Below the pieces are notes generated by a model. It ran no database searches. It had not been told where the DNA came from and saw only the letters and a list, made by a program, of their open reading frames with translations. Source: Porphyra umbilicalis (Eukaryota > Rhodophyta > Bangiophyceae > Bangiales > Bangiaceae). Taken from it: a stretch of DNA of 64,000 nt. Position numbers and translations under genes: made by a program. Of this stretch, positions 9,456 through 20,740 are shown one piece after another (position 1 is the first letter of the stretch; each line of letters begins with the position of its first letter). The stretch is from assembly GCA_002049455.2 (NCBI GenBank), contig KV918875.1, positions 15,128 to 79,127 of the forward strand, in the 5' to 3' direction.

Positions 9456-11308
9456 ATGACGTCTCTTGCCATCAGTGGCCATCGGGAGAGCGGCCAGGAT
9501 GTGCGCACCGCCAATGTGACCGCCTGCGTGGCGGTCGCCAACATCCTGCGGTCGAGCCTCGGCCCGCAGGGCCTGGACAAGATGCTCGTCGACGAGGTTG
9601 GCGACGTGACCGTCACCAATGATGGCGCCACGATTGTGGGGCTCCTGGAAGTGGAGCACCCGGCGGCGCGCATCCTCACGGAGCTCGCGCAGCAGCAGGA
9701 CCAGGAGGTGGGTGACGGCACCACATCCGTCGTGATCCTCGCCGCGGAGCTGCTCAAGCGCGCCAACGACCTGGTGGCGGACAAGATTCATCCGACCAAC
9801 ATCATTGCGGGGTATCGGCTGGCCATTCGGGAGGCCTGCAAGTACGTGCGGGACCACATGGTACGTTGGGGTGTGCATGCAGGTGGCTTCGAGGGCGATG
9901 GGGCGCCTAGGGGGGGTAGACATCCGTGCGTGTCTCTGGTTCCGTTCTTTGTAAGGTCGACTGGTGCTCTACGCTTGCTGTGGCATTGGGCGAATGACGT
10001 CAGGCACTAACCGTACTTCGTTGGTTTGGTCGGACGGCGCCTCGGACTGATTCTCTTGTGCTCCCCACCCCAATCCAGGCGACGCCAGTGGAGGCCCTCG
10101 GCCGAGAGCTGCTGGTCAACGCGGCGGCCACGTCGCTTTCCTCCAAGATCCTCGGCTCGGCCGAGTCAAACCACTTTGCCAACATGGCCGTCGACGCCGT
10201 ACTGTCTGTCAAGACGGGTGGCGTCAAGGGCGGCCCGCCTGCCTCGTACCCCATCAAGGCTGTCCACGTGCTAAAGTGCCAGGGTCAGTCCGCGCGGGAG
10301 AGCGAGCTCCTCCCGGGCGTCGCCCTCAACTGCGGGCGGGCGGCCAAGGGCATGCCGTCCCGCGTGTCCCCCGCACGCGTCGCGTGCCTCGACGTCGACT
10401 TGCGTCGGACCAAGATGAAGATGGGCGTGCAGGTGCAGATTGATGACGCGTCGGCGCTCAACGCGGCGCAGGAGAAGGAGCTGGACATCACCCGCGACCG
10501 TGTTCAGGCCATCCTCGCGTCGGGCGCCAACGTCATCTTGACGACCAAGGGCATTGACGACGCGGCGCTCAAATACTTTGTCGAGGCGGGCGCGATTGCC
10601 CTCCGGCGGGTGCCAATGGAGGACGTGCGGCGGGTGGCCAAAGCGACGGGGGCGGTCGTGCAGGGCTCCCTCGCCGACCTCGACGGCAACGAGTCGCTTG
10701 ACAGCAGCCAGCTGGGCGCAGCGGAGGAGGCAGCCGAGATGCGCATCCGCGACGACACGGTCACGGTGCTCCGCGGCTGCCAGTCGACGGCAGCGTGCTC
10801 GGTGCTGCTGCGTGGGCCCAACGAGTACATGTGCGATGAGATGGGGCGCTCCTTCCACGACGCGGTGTGCGTCGTGAAGCGGACCCTCGAGTCGGGCACG
10901 GTTGTGCCTGGCGGTGGTGCCGTCGAGGCTGCTCTTTCGGTGCACCTCGACCAGTACGCGACGACGCTTGGTACGCGCGAGATGCTCGCCGTTGCCCAAG
11001 TAGCCGACGCGCTTCTGGTCATCCCCAAGACGCTCGCAGTCAACGCGGCTATGGACGCGACCGACCTGGTTGCCCGCCTCCGTGCCGCCCACTACATGTC
11101 GCAAAACGAAAAAGGCAAGGAGGAGCTCGCCCTGACTGGCCTCGACCTCAAGACGGGCGTCGTGCGCAACAGCAGCAAGGCGGGGGTGGTGGAGCCGGCC
11201 CTCTCCAAAATCAAGTCGATCCAGTTTGCGGCCGAGGCGGCGATCACGATCCTGCGGATAGACGACTCGATCAACGTCGAGCGTAAGGACGCCGACCCAG
11301 AGGGATAA
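9456..11308 (+). CDS. CCT1: T-complex protein 1 subunit alpha (CCT1), one intron
   Basis: This is the alpha subunit of the cytosolic group II chaperonin TRiC/CCT, which folds actin, tubulin and other proteins in an ATP-driven double ring. Exon 1 is 9456-9860 and exon 2 is 10079-11308, separated by a 218-bp GT-AG intron (GTACGT donor, CAATCCAG acceptor, phase 0). The product has 544 residues, close to the usual 545-560. Visible signatures are SSLGPQGLDKML (nucleotide binding), VTNDGATIVGLLEVEHPAAR, EVGDGTTSVVILAAELL (catalytic Asp region), GANVILTTKGIDD in the apical domain, VVPGGGAVEAALS and the C-terminal ITILRIDDSI, which is typical of the alpha subunit rather than its paralogues. The start MTSLAISGHRESGQDVRTAN aligns with the family N-terminus. 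Its 3' end converges on the lumen-protein gene 327 bp away. Confidence 0.96.
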
Positions 11309-11447
11309 GGATGGAGCGCCCTTTGCGGAAGCGGGGGGTGCTGGGGAGGCTCGCGCGTGGCGGCGAGGGTGGGCATGGGGTCGTGTACGCACGAGCAATG
11401 TCCTCTCCGCTCTGTGCGCTCGCGTCTCACGGTTTTGCTCTCTTCAG

Positions 11448-11453
11448 AATAAA
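11448..11453 (+). promoter_or_regulatory. Possible polyadenylation signal for CCT1
   Basis: AATAAA lies 140 bp after the CCT1 stop codon in the short gap between the two convergent genes. Algal genes do not always use this hexamer, so this is suggestive only. The rest of the gap 11309-11635 holds nothing else I recognise. Confidence 0.35.
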
Positions 11454-11635
11454 GAGAATTGCAAGCGGTGGACTACGAGGCCCTTGGGCCCAGTGCTGAG
11501 CCCCGCTGAATTCTCAAGCCGTACCTGGCATGTAAGCCCAAGCGCCCTTTGACACAAACAGCCAAGACTTGACGCTTTGCCATCGGGGCACCGCATGCCC
11601 GTCTCACGTCTCCTGCCGGTGTCTTGCGCCCCTCA

Positions 11636-12274
11636 CTATTCATCGCCCAACTCAATCCGCGGCACCTCGTCCAGCTTGGCAACGGTCAGGTAGTTGTTGA
11701 ATCCCCCCGCCGCCGCCCGCCACGCCGCCCAAGCGGCCGACTGGGAGCCACTCTTGGCGGCCACCCCCAGGCGCCCGACCGCCGCTTCCACGGCGCCAAC
11801 CTCCTCTGCCAACTCCTTCTCCCGCTCGCTGACGCGGTTGCCCTCGGAAAAGTACGTGGAGCCAAACAGCTTGGCCGCCGACAGCCCCCCGTCGGCGCCC
11901 TCGACGTACGTGCGAACAGTGTCGCGCCAGGCGCCATCGTTGGCGGATGAGGTCGGGGCCAGCACCGGGCCGACCGCCGCGAGTGCCGCCACCGCCGCGG
12001 TGATGCGGGGTTTGTACCGCCGGGCGGCGGTCAGCTTAGTCGAGTACTTGCCTGTGCGGTCGGCCGCAGCGGGACGAGGGAAGGCGAGCGCGGTTGTAGC
12101 GGCGGCGGCAATCGCGGCGGCGGCAGCGGCGAGGGCGGAGCGGCGGGAGACGTTGGTGGAGGGTTGGGGGGGAGGGGGGAGCCGGGATGGGGAAGGGGAT
12201 GCCGCACACACGAGTGCCGCTGCCGCCCGCCGCGGCACGCGAACAGTTGGGAGTGAAGCCCCAACAAAAGCCAT
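11636..12274 (-). CDS. Twin-arginine-targeted thylakoid lumen protein, PsbQ'-like
   Basis: The protein has 212 residues from the Met at 12274. The upstream in-frame Met at 12358 would only add a non-conserved stretch in front of a transit peptide. Residues 1-40 look like a plastid transit peptide. Residues 42-71 form a lumen signal: NVSRRSALAAAAAAI with the twin Arg, a hydrophobic Ala run, and a cleavage-like AFPRPAAA before DRTGKYSTKL. The mature part (about 141 residues) is rich in helices: RRYKPRITAAVAALAAVGPV, AAKLFGSTYFSEGN, EREKELAEEVGAVEAAVGRL and a C-terminal AGGFNNYLTVAKLDEVP. That four-helix pattern with KYSTKLTAARRY recalls the red-algal extrinsic photosystem II proteins PsbQ'/Psb31, which shield the oxygen-evolving cluster. 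Lumen targeting is firm; the exact family is my inference. Confidence 0.7.
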   Translation of the reverse strand: MAFVGASLPTVRVPRRAAAALVCAASPSPSRLPPPPQPSTNVSRRSALAAAAAAIAAAATTALAFPRPAAADRTGKYSTKLTAARRYKPRITAAVAALAAVGPVLAPTSSANDGAWRDTVRTYVEGADGGLSAAKLFGSTYFSEGNRVSEREKELAEEVGAVEAAVGRLGVAAKSGSQSAAWAAWRAAAGGFNNYLTVAKLDEVPRIELGDE

Positions 12275-12975
12275 GGTGGAGAGTTGGGGAGAGGTAGAAG
12301 GGGAGTAAGAGAAGACGCGGTCGAAGAAAGCAGACCTCGGCCGGGTGGCGGGGGGCAATGGTCACTGCCACAGCCTGTTAACCGGAGATACCCTGGAGAT
12401 GCAACCATCTGATTGGCTATGATTTCAAGAGAGAGACGAAGAGAGAAGAGCAGACAGTAAATTCTCGGGCCACTGACTGACCTCGACAACCCTGTTTTCG
12501 TCCAGCCTGGAACGGCGCGGCTATGGCGCTCCAGCCAAACCATGTACACTCACTTCAGCTCACAGCAAAAAAAACCACACGGGGCGGCGGCGTAGTAGCA
12601 GCCGCCCGCCGCCGATCCCAGCGTCGTCACTGCTGACGCGACGCGCCTTGGCGAGGGCGGGGAACGGATTTAGCGTGTCCGGGGCCGTGGCCGCCGGCCT
12701 GCGCGGCACGGGTTGTCCGTCCACCCACAAGCGCAGCCTGCCGTACCTGCAGGGAGCGGGGGAGGGAAGGGTCAGCAGGACGGCACCGCGGCAGCGTCAA
12801 AAAACGTACCGCCCGCGCTCGTGGGGGCGGTCAGGTCCCCACTGTTGAGGGCGTCCTCCCCGTTGGCGCCCGCATATGCTCCGTCGGGGGCGCCGTCATC
12901 CCCCATCTCGCTGGCCCGTCAGCCACAGACAATAGCGTTCACTAATTTTTTAATTGCGCAGACGCAAGTCATAGT
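12275..12975. other. 5' region of the lumen-protein gene
   Basis: This holds the promoter side of the lumen-protein gene and the 3' side of the GT14 gene. A pyrimidine-rich tract on the minus strand lies just before the start codon. No gene or RNA is recognised. Confidence 0.5.
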
Positions 12976-14625
12976 TCACGCGCCCACCGCTTGCTGTGGC
13001 GGCTGACGCAAGAGCCACTCCACGTGGGTGCCCGCCCTCGCCTCGGCGGTGGCCGCCTGGGCAGACCCCTCCCCTCTGCGCCCCTGCCCGAGCCGGTGCG
13101 CGTCGATCCAGTCGAGCAGCGGCGCGTCGGGACGGGAGAATTTGCGCGCAAACAGATACGGGCTGCCCGCAACACGGGCCCCAAACGGCCCGGCTGACGG
13201 CGGCGGCATGTCATCGTCGCCATCGCCGTCGCTGGCGCCGCCACGCACCCCTTTCCCATCGCTAATGGCCGCGCGCGTGGCCGCCCGCTCGTCGGGCACC
13301 ACAAGGTCAATCGTGTTGGGGTGCTGCATAATCCCCGCGGCAGCGCCGTGCGTCCGGTCCGGATCCCAACACACCGCCCGCAGCGCGTGTGGCAGCACGC
13401 TGTCCCGCCACGACGGTTGGAGGAGGAGCGTCGGGAAGAAGTGCTCAGAGGAAGAGAGGCCGTTGGCCATGGCCACCAGTGCTCGCCGCGCGTCGCTGGA
13501 AGACGTGGCGTATGTGACAAACGGGCGCGTGATAATCATCCACGCGCCGCCCTTTGCCAGCAGCGCTGGCGGCGCAGCGTCGGCAGTCGACGGGCGCGCG
13601 CCGCCCTTGGCCCACAGCGGATGCACCACGCTGGTCGGATGGACAGCCGTCGCCACCGCCGGCAGGTGCGGGTCGGTGTTTGTGGCGCCGAGCACCCCAA
13701 CCCCCGAATCGACGACCAACCGCCGGTAGCGATTGCGGGTGGCCGTCGCCCACTGCGTCCGCGGGTGGAGGGTAATAAAGTTGGCCTGCCGTGCCGCCAC
13801 GTCGGGACGGCCGAGCAGCCGCCGTGTCGCCGTGGCCGACAGTAGCGGATAATCTGACGCGGAGAGGTTGATAAAGTAGGTCCACGGCGGGCGCTCAGCA
13901 TCTGCCACCGCCCGTGACAACCTGTCGGCGGCGGGGCGGGTGTAGCCTAACAGCGCCGACATGCCCTCGAGTGTATTGAGGACGGTGGTGATACCTCGGT
14001 AGGTAACGGGCGTGCGGTCCATGACGAGCACATTCTCCGGAAGCGTCACCTTTGTCCGCTGCGCTTTAATGTTGTTCCCTTGTTGCCGCTCAGACGGTGC
14101 GCCTTCCGTTGCCAGCGCCGCCAGGGCAGACCCGACCTTGTCAAGCGTGTCTGCCACCACCGCCGCCTCAACCTTCACATCAAAATGCACCGCGTACGCA
14201 TTGTCTGGGTGGTAAATAGCGGCCATTAGGCGCGGCAGCAGCGCCACATTGGCCGCCGACACTTGCACAAAGTAGGCCAAGTCGACCTCGGGCGGGCTTG
14301 GTTCCTGCAAACTCTGCGCCAACCGCCGCAGCGTCGGCTGCGGCGCTGACGCAGGCGGCGCCGCGTCCCACACCCGCGCGGCGGGGCGGGCGCGGCGGCG
14401 CGGCAGCGTCGGCCCGACGCCGGGGGGTCGCTGCGTGACGGCCACCACGTCGCCGCTCAGCCGACTGCCGTCGCTGCGGCCGCCGCCCGCGGCGGCGGGG
14501 ACCGGCGGGACCGCCCCAAATGTGTCGATGAGGTTGGGGCCCGCCACCCACAGCGTGCGGCCAAGCAGAGCTGTGACGGAGAGGGCGAGTACCGCCACCA
14601 GTGGGGGCCTCCGCTTCGCCAACAT
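12976..14625 (-). CDS. GT14 family glycosyltransferase (core-2/I-branching / xylosyltransferase type)
   Basis: This is a type II Golgi membrane enzyme expected to transfer a sugar (GlcNAc, xylose or glucuronic acid in known relatives) to a glycan or proteoglycan. I chose the Met at 14625 (549 residues) because MLAKRRPP followed by the hydrophobic LVAVLALSVTALLG makes a classic signal anchor; an in-frame Met lies 51 bp upstream. After a Pro/Arg-rich stem the catalytic domain begins with LAYFVQVSAANVALLPRLMA and IYHPDNAYAVHFD, then VTYRGITTVLNTLEGM, WTYFINLSASDYPLLS, FITLHPRTQW, the KGGAWMIITRPFVTYA segment with SSEHFFPTLL, and a C-terminal AGSPYLFARKF. These are the family blocks in the right order. 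There is no intron. The likely role is in wall or secreted polysaccharide synthesis; the donor sugar cannot be read from sequence. Confidence 0.88.
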   Translation of the reverse strand: MLAKRRPPLVAVLALSVTALLGRTLWVAGPNLIDTFGAVPPVPAAAGGGRSDGSRLSGDVVAVTQRPPGVGPTLPRRRARPAARVWDAAPPASAPQPTLRRLAQSLQEPSPPEVDLAYFVQVSAANVALLPRLMAAIYHPDNAYAVHFDVKVEAAVVADTLDKVGSALAALATEGAPSERQQGNNIKAQRTKVTLPENVLVMDRTPVTYRGITTVLNTLEGMSALLGYTRPAADRLSRAVADAERPPWTYFINLSASDYPLLSATATRRLLGRPDVAARQANFITLHPRTQWATATRNRYRRLVVDSGVGVLGATNTDPHLPAVATAVHPTSVVHPLWAKGGARPSTADAAPPALLAKGGAWMIITRPFVTYATSSSDARRALVAMANGLSSSEHFFPTLLLQPSWRDSVLPHALRAVCWDPDRTHGAAAGIMQHPNTIDLVVPDERAATRAAISDGKGVRGGASDGDGDDDMPPPSAGPFGARVAGSPYLFARKFSRPDAPLLDWIDAHRLGQGRRGEGSAQAATAEARAGTHVEWLLRQPPQQAVGA

Positions 14626-15965
14626 GGTGTCTGAGACGGGGGAGAGAGAGGGGGGGGAGAGGACACCGTCTGTCAAGGGCTACAAAAGGCCTTCCAAGTG
14701 CCTTGGGTCGACGAGGAGTAGGAGAGACGAGGAGTGTGAAGGCGAGGACACACGCACACGCTACAACGGGCGCACCACCAATGAGACACACAGGCAGCTT
14801 GGGCGGGGGTAGAAAAGCCGCGAGCATTCTTGCCACCCGCGGGCGCGGCGACCGGCAGCAGCTCCATGGGCGCGCCCTTCACCTCTCGCCGCCGACTCCG
14901 CTGCTGCCACCAGCCCGCCCGAGCGCCCCCACAGAGCGAGCGGCGCCGCGTCGCACGCGTGCGCCACGCCCAGGCACAAGCGGGCGGCATGCCCCTGCCC
15001 CTACCGCCACCCGGGTAGAGCCGTCACTGGCGAGGGCGCGGGGCGCCCGAGCTCCACGGCCGGCACCGCGTGCCGGCCAGCCGGCCTGGCCCCGACTGCC
15101 GCTGGGTGCGGCCAGACGCCTCGAAGATCCCGAGCGACACGACGCCCCGGCCCCTCATGGACTTCCCCCCCCGTTGGCCGAACGCTGCAGCCGACGAGCC
15201 CAGCAACGGCGGCGGTGGCTGCCAAATTCGTCCGCTGCCCCCGCCCAGAGGGCCCCCATACCCAACCTTGTGTGCCAGCGGCGCACCTCCCACGCAGAGG
15301 GAGCCACGAGGTACCCCCCCCCACCCCCCCCCGGCACCACCACCCCCCGTGGTGGGTGGCCGATCCCCGGCGCGGGTGGCTGCCGCGCAAGCGCCGTCGG
15401 CGAACGAGGTGGCGGCCAAGCACCCCCCCCCCCCCCCGCCCGAGCCACCACGCGCGACAGGGAAGCGGTCACTGGGGGCGGCACCCCTCGCCCCCCCCCC
15501 CCCCCGTGCCCTTTGAACGACCCGCGGGCGACCGCTTCCCACTCGCGGCGGCCGGCAACAGAAAAACGGGGGGCGGGGATGGCGGGCGGCGGGCAAGGAC
15601 ACCCCCCCATCACCATAGGCCACCGCTGGCGGTGCGCCACGTGGGCAGCCGCCGCGCCTGTGGAGGCGCGGCGCTCGCCGCGGCCGCGGCGGCCCGGCCG
15701 ACCGGCTCCCGCTGGCGGCAGCGGCGGCGGCCTGCGGCGGTGGATCAAGGCCGACACCAAGAGGGGACCCTGTGGGCGCAGCGCCGGAGATAACGTTGTC
15801 GCGACGGCGGTGGCGCCCTGCGAGGCAGGCCGCTACTGACAGGACGGGGGTGGCATGGGGGTCGACTAGGCCACCACTTCCGTCTTGGTCGTGCAAGCGG
15901 CAGTATCGGCCGGTGGGCGCGACACCAACGGGGCGCGACACTCTTTTAAATTGATGACATCAGGC
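14626..15965. other. GC-rich intergenic region
   Basis: Open frames occur in most frames because stop codons are rare at this GC content. C-runs near 15310-15330, 15420 and 15490 and the lack of any conserved motif argue against a gene. The first about 200 bp is the 5' side of the GT14 gene. Confidence 0.5.
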
Positions 15966-16026
15966 TCTGCTTGCGGGTCTCGGGAGCGTCATCATCATCA
16001 CGCTCCCGAGACCCGAACAAGCGGAG
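15966..16026. repeat. Strong GC-rich hairpin
   Basis: The arm CGGGTCTCGGGAGCGT is exactly matched by ACGCTCCCGAGACCCG across a 10-base CATCATCATC loop, and the pairing extends outward (CTGCTTG / CAAGCGGAG) with small bulges. It is not beside a recognised gene. It may be a transposon end or a folded non-coding transcript. Confidence 0.7.
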
Positions 16027-16399
16027 AGGATCGTCTGCAAAGTGGGGCGCATGCTGATTTGCTGTACTGGTGCGCCGGTACCCACAATTTTCAAATTGCC
16101 TCCGAATGCGTCCAGTACAGGATGAAATGGCATGTACTAGGCCATATTCGACCCCCCTCCACACTGCAAAACATCCAAAATAGTGTAGAAACGATATTCG
16201 CGTTTTAGACCGCGGCGCACCACTGCACTCTCGCAGTGTAGACAAGAACTGCGTCCCAGACATGAAACGTAGACCTCTGTGAAAGCCTGATTGCGGTTGT
16301 TTCTGAGCGACGAGCGTGTCCTATGAGACGTTGCCTGGATCAATTACGATGCTGGGAAAGTGGTGGTGTATATGGCGCTTCCGGGGGCTTCCAGGGGCT

Positions 16400-17390
16400 G
16401 CCCTCCACGACTCCGACCCTGCCGCCCCCCAACCGTCCCTACCCCCCCCCCCCCACGCCCCCCCCCCAGCCCCCGACCACCCCACCCACCGGCTCCTATC
16501 ACCGGCCCGCCCGCCCGCCACTTGGTCGCCTCCTGCTTGCCGCCAGCCCGCCATTTGCCTGCCACTTGCCCGTCACTTGCACGCCACTTGCCATCCTCTT
16601 GCCCCGCACTCGCTTGCCCCCCACTCGCCCACCACCAACCAACTGCCCACCCCCGACATATCCGCCACCAGCCCACCGACTACTCACCACCGACGCCCTA
16701 TCTCGCTGCCGCCAGCCCGCCACCACTTGCCCGCCGCCGACCCCGCGCCCGCCCGCCGTCGGCCCGCCGCAAATTTCCACTCGCCGATCCACCGCTTGTC
16801 TGCCACCACTTGCCCGCCGCGGACCCCTCGCCTGCCCGCTGCCAGCCCGCCGCCTCTTGCGCGCCACCGACCCGCCGCCTTACCGCCGCCAGCACGTCCC
16901 CTTGCCTCCGCAAGCCCGTTCCCGCTTGCCCGCCGCGGATGCCCCGCCTTGCCGCCGCCAGCCCAGCGCCACCTGCGCACCGCCGATCCACCGCCTTGTC
17001 GCCACCAGCCCGTTCCCTCTTGCCCGCCGCGCACGCCCCGCATTGCTGCCGCCAGCCCGGCGCCACTTGCGCGCTGCCGATCCACTGCCCTGCCCCCGCG
17101 AGCCCGCCGCCACTTGCCCGCCGACGACCCACTACCTACCGGCGACTAGCGCACCGCCTACCCCCCACCAGCCCACCACCCGGCGCCCACTTTCCTATCG
17201 CCAGCTCACCGCCAACCAACAGCCTGCCCGCCACCAGGCCACCGCCTTGCCACCGCCTGGCCACCCCCTGCGCGTCGTCATGGCGCTTCCACCAGCCCAC
17301 CTGCTGCCAATCACCCGCCCACCACTACGTAGCCCGCCGCCCACCAACAGCCAGCCCGTCGCTAAGCCACCCAACATCAGCAAATAATGT
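16400..17390. repeat. C-rich degenerate satellite
   Basis: About 1 kb of imperfect units is built from CCCGCCGCCACTTGCCCGCC-like motifs with a period near 30-40 bp. Purine and pyrimidine are strongly separated between the strands. All six frames are largely open, so the long ORFs here are artefacts. Confidence 0.7.
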
Positions 17391-17560
17391 GATGCATGAC
17401 CCCCAGAGCTTTTGCGTCTACGTGCTGAACGCTGGTGGCTTCTGGGTGTCCAGGGACGCCCCACATAGATTGATGTATGACCCTCAGAGCTTTCGCATGT
17501 ACGTGTTGAACGCTGGTGGCTTCTGGCAGTGCAGGAACGCCCGACACAGATTAATGTGTA
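17391..17560. repeat. 81-bp direct repeat
   Basis: Two copies start at about 17391 and 17472 (GATGCATGACCCCCAGAGCT, GATGTATGACCCTCAGAGCT), and the start of a third is seen at about 17549. A GAACGCTGGTGGCTTCTGG block is shared without change. Confidence 0.75.
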
Positions 17561-18494
17561 ACAATCCGTCCTGGCTGGCCCTGGCACGCTGCGAAACGAC
17601 GAAGACACACCCGATTTCCTTGTGTGCGCGTCACTTGTAGCCTGCTTCAGCAGGGGCTACAAGGCCACGAATCTGGCCCGATTTACCTGGTACACCCCGC
17701 GGGGCCAGCGCGTGGGACTTGCAGCCCACGTTCTGGGAGGATGGAAAAATACCCCAGATGTCAAAGCGGAATCCACCACACAATCGGCGCCACACACGGG
17801 CCCTAGAAGGCTTAGTTGTCTAAGGGCCTCACCCAGAATACCGGCTTTTCATCAGTCGTCGGATGGTCGCGTGTTCACCGGCATTGCCGTCTGTGCCGCG
17901 GCTACTTTTAAGGGTAGCTATGATGTCAGGAGTGTTTGTGGGGCTCTCCTTAATTGCCTGCAGCATCCGACCTTTTTGCCAGCCACACCCCCAAACAGCC
18001 CCTCTGACCGCGCCACTTGCGCCTGTTGAAGCAACGGTCGCCGGCCTGATGTTGATTTCCAGGCTGCATGGGCACATGTAAGCAATCAGGAGCACCAAGT
18101 CAGTCCCAGGGGCGCATTTGATTGGTGGAGAGAGTCGGTCCGCAAGTCAGTCTCTGTCCACCAGGAAAAAATTCGGGGATCAGCAATAGTACGCGTCGTA
18201 CTGCACGTCTATTATGCGCCCCACTTTCCAAACGATCCTGCGTCGAAGATGCGAGGTGATTTTCATCTGATTTGGATAAATCACGTCGACTTGAAATCTT
18301 TTAAATTCACACTGCGCTAGAGCGCTAGAGCGCTACGTCGCTACGGCGTTGTAGCACCGTGGCGCTTTAGCGCCTGACAAAGCTGGCGTGCACCAAGAAG
18401 CAAGGCCATGGCCATCGCTGGTGACCCTTCATTGACCACAAAAATATCCGCAACCCGCTGTGACAACCCAGGGCCGGATGAAGCGCCATCCACC
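17561..18494. other. Intergenic, no gene recognised
   Basis: This has more balanced base composition. A short hairpin lies near 17634-17668 (TTGTAGCC ... GGCTACAA), and a run of GCGCTAGAGCGCTA-like palindromes lies at about 18315-18375. No conserved ORF was seen. Confidence 0.45.
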
Positions 18495-20740
18495 CGCATC
18501 TGGAACACTCACACGCGTCGGCAGCGGTGGATGCTGCCCCTAAATCACTCGGACGGGCCAGCGAAGTGGGCCAGAGGCGTGACATCGCTCACAGAACTCA
18601 CGAGAGGACGGCCACCGCGCACACTTAGACGGAGCAACAAGCGTGCTTGTAGCACCCCGCGGTCGGGGGTGGTGCCGGGGCACCGCGCGGGGGGAGCCGG
18701 GGTTGGGCGCACACGACCTCCAACGGCACACGGGCCTGGTGTCCCCTCGGGGCTCGGGCATTTCGCCGACACTGGGTCTGGGGCCGTGCTGCGTGTGCAA
18801 CCCGGCCTGGCTGGGCGCCGCCGCGGCCGGCGGGCCCGCGCTGGGCGGCGGTTATGTGGGGCGGCGAGCGCTCCCGCGTGGTCGCGCCACTGGCCGCCAC
18901 GTCAGGCAGGGGCGCCCGGTCCCGATTCCCCCTCGTCTCCACTTACCGCATTCGGGGACTTGTCTTGCATTGTATTTAGTTGTATTGGTTGGTCGGCGTC
19001 GCGGGCCAATTCCCATTAGGGGAATTGGGCCCACGCAACTGTTCTCGCCCTTTTAGGACGACGGGCGACGACGGTGGAAGGCACAGTCGTCGCCGAAAAA
19101 TAAACCGTGCCTCGTGTCATCACCTCTGACGGCCTGACTTCCCGGGTCCGATGGCCCTATAGCAGTGCACGCACGGAGGGGGCTCGTGCGGGATGCTTCC
19201 CTCCCCCCTATGACTTGATCCACATGCTGTTGTGCAACAGTGATGACAGCGTCATAACGGGCGTATGCAAGAATCCATGGGTGGCCCGGGACGCACAGGT
19301 CGTCTCCGGGGGATCCGACATGCCCAGCGCACCCGGCAGTACGGGGTGGTAGCACGTCGAGCTACGGCAGCGGGGGGGTGCAGCCAAGGACGCTACGGGG
19401 CACCCCCCCCCCCTCCCAGAGGGCGTGAGGGGCGCTTTTGAGGAAGTCCAAATAGAACCACCCCACACATCCATAAACCAGGGAGAAGTTTTCGGTAGCC
19501 CGGTTCACCCCAATTCCGCTTCCTTCGCGCGTCACGGTGGGCGACATGCACCACTCACACGCATTTATGGCACGCCAGTGGGAGCGAAGTAGCAGGTGTG
19601 CGCGGCATGGGCGACTCTCTAGATGGTGTGAATGATTGTATAATTATGTCCACCACCAAGACGTCCACCAGCATCGATCCCACTCGCGCCCAACACATTC
19701 ACGTGGACGCAAGGGCGAAATGTGAGATAGAAAATCCCCCACACGACCATCCTCACCCTCACGTGCGGCGCTAAGCACTCTTGTCCGTCCGCCGGAGCGG
19801 GGGAAAAGCGCAGCACGCGCAGTCCCGACGCCTACTGCCCGCCGTCAACCACCGTGCACATTGACGGTCGTGCACCGATACGGTAGCGCACAGCATCTTT
19901 TTGATCTGTGGTGCTCTGTAACCCCCTCACGCTCGCCTGCATCCAAAACAACGTCGCCTTCCTCGATGCACGCGCGTGGGGACGGGCGAGTGCGCCAGAG
20001 CCGCCCGCGCGTGCGTCACGTCTGGGCGCTGGGCGGCGACGAGACGGTGGCGGGATAGTGCTGGCCACGCGTCACAGGGTGCCTACCACGTGCACGTCTT
20101 GGCTGCACCGTAAACGTACAGGTCCGCGTCCGCGCATGGGCCGAGACAAGCGAAACTACTCTCACGGTCCGCGTCAGCGCCCAAGACACAGCCGAAACGC
20201 ATGTATGCGCACGTCCAGGCGCAATACATGGGAGCTTTCCGGAATGAGATGGTCCCACCTCCTCCCTAACATCCATGAGCACCCCCAGAGCGCATGTGGT
20301 GCCTTACAGAGGTGCTCCATCGATGACACCACCGCGCATACACCCGCCAATACGGATGATTCGCTATCCACTCGCATCTTGGGCACTCGCACGCGTCGGC
20401 AGCAGTGGGTGAAGCACCACCATCAGGGGGGTTACATCAGGAGGAGGAGAGTAACGGCCGTCCCGGCCGGTCGCGCGACACCCGCTTTGGGACTCGAGGT
20501 CCGGGAAGTCGGGCCGATCGAAACACCAAGACATGAAGACCCGGTTTACTTGCCGGCGACGACGGTGCCTCCCTCCGTCTTCGCCCTTGCTCCTCAAAGG
20601 GCGGTAACCGTCGCCCAGGCCCAATTTCCCCAAATGGGAATTGGCCCGGGCCGTCATCAGCCAATGCAGATAATTCCCTCCATGCATGTCAAGTCTCCCG
20701 AAGCGATCTTCACAAGACGAGGGGGAGAAACCGTCCCACG
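18495..20740. repeat. Segmental duplication with inverted and direct copies
   Basis: About 200 bp at 18940-19150 recurs in inverse at 20500-20720. Both carry CGGGCCAATTCCCATT, GGGAAATTGGGC-like, CGTCGTCGCCG and GACTTCCCGG in the same order, with small indels. A further block at 18495-18537 (CGCATCTGGAACACTCAC) recurs in the same direction at 20368-20410. The right-hand copy keeps an open minus-strand frame (ARANSHLGKLGLGDGY) where the left copy has stops. This may be a foldback-type element or two decayed copies of one transposon. The interior (19160-20360) holds no recognised gene. Confidence 0.6.

Noticed and set aside
12359-12549. ORFs upstream of the lumen-protein start
   Set aside because: They are other-frame readings of a pyrimidine-rich leader; the transit peptide starts at the Met at 12274.
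16360-17640. Several ORFs of 300-400 codons in overlapping frames
   Set aside because: They are translations of a C-rich satellite; all frames are open and none has a domain or coding-like codon use.
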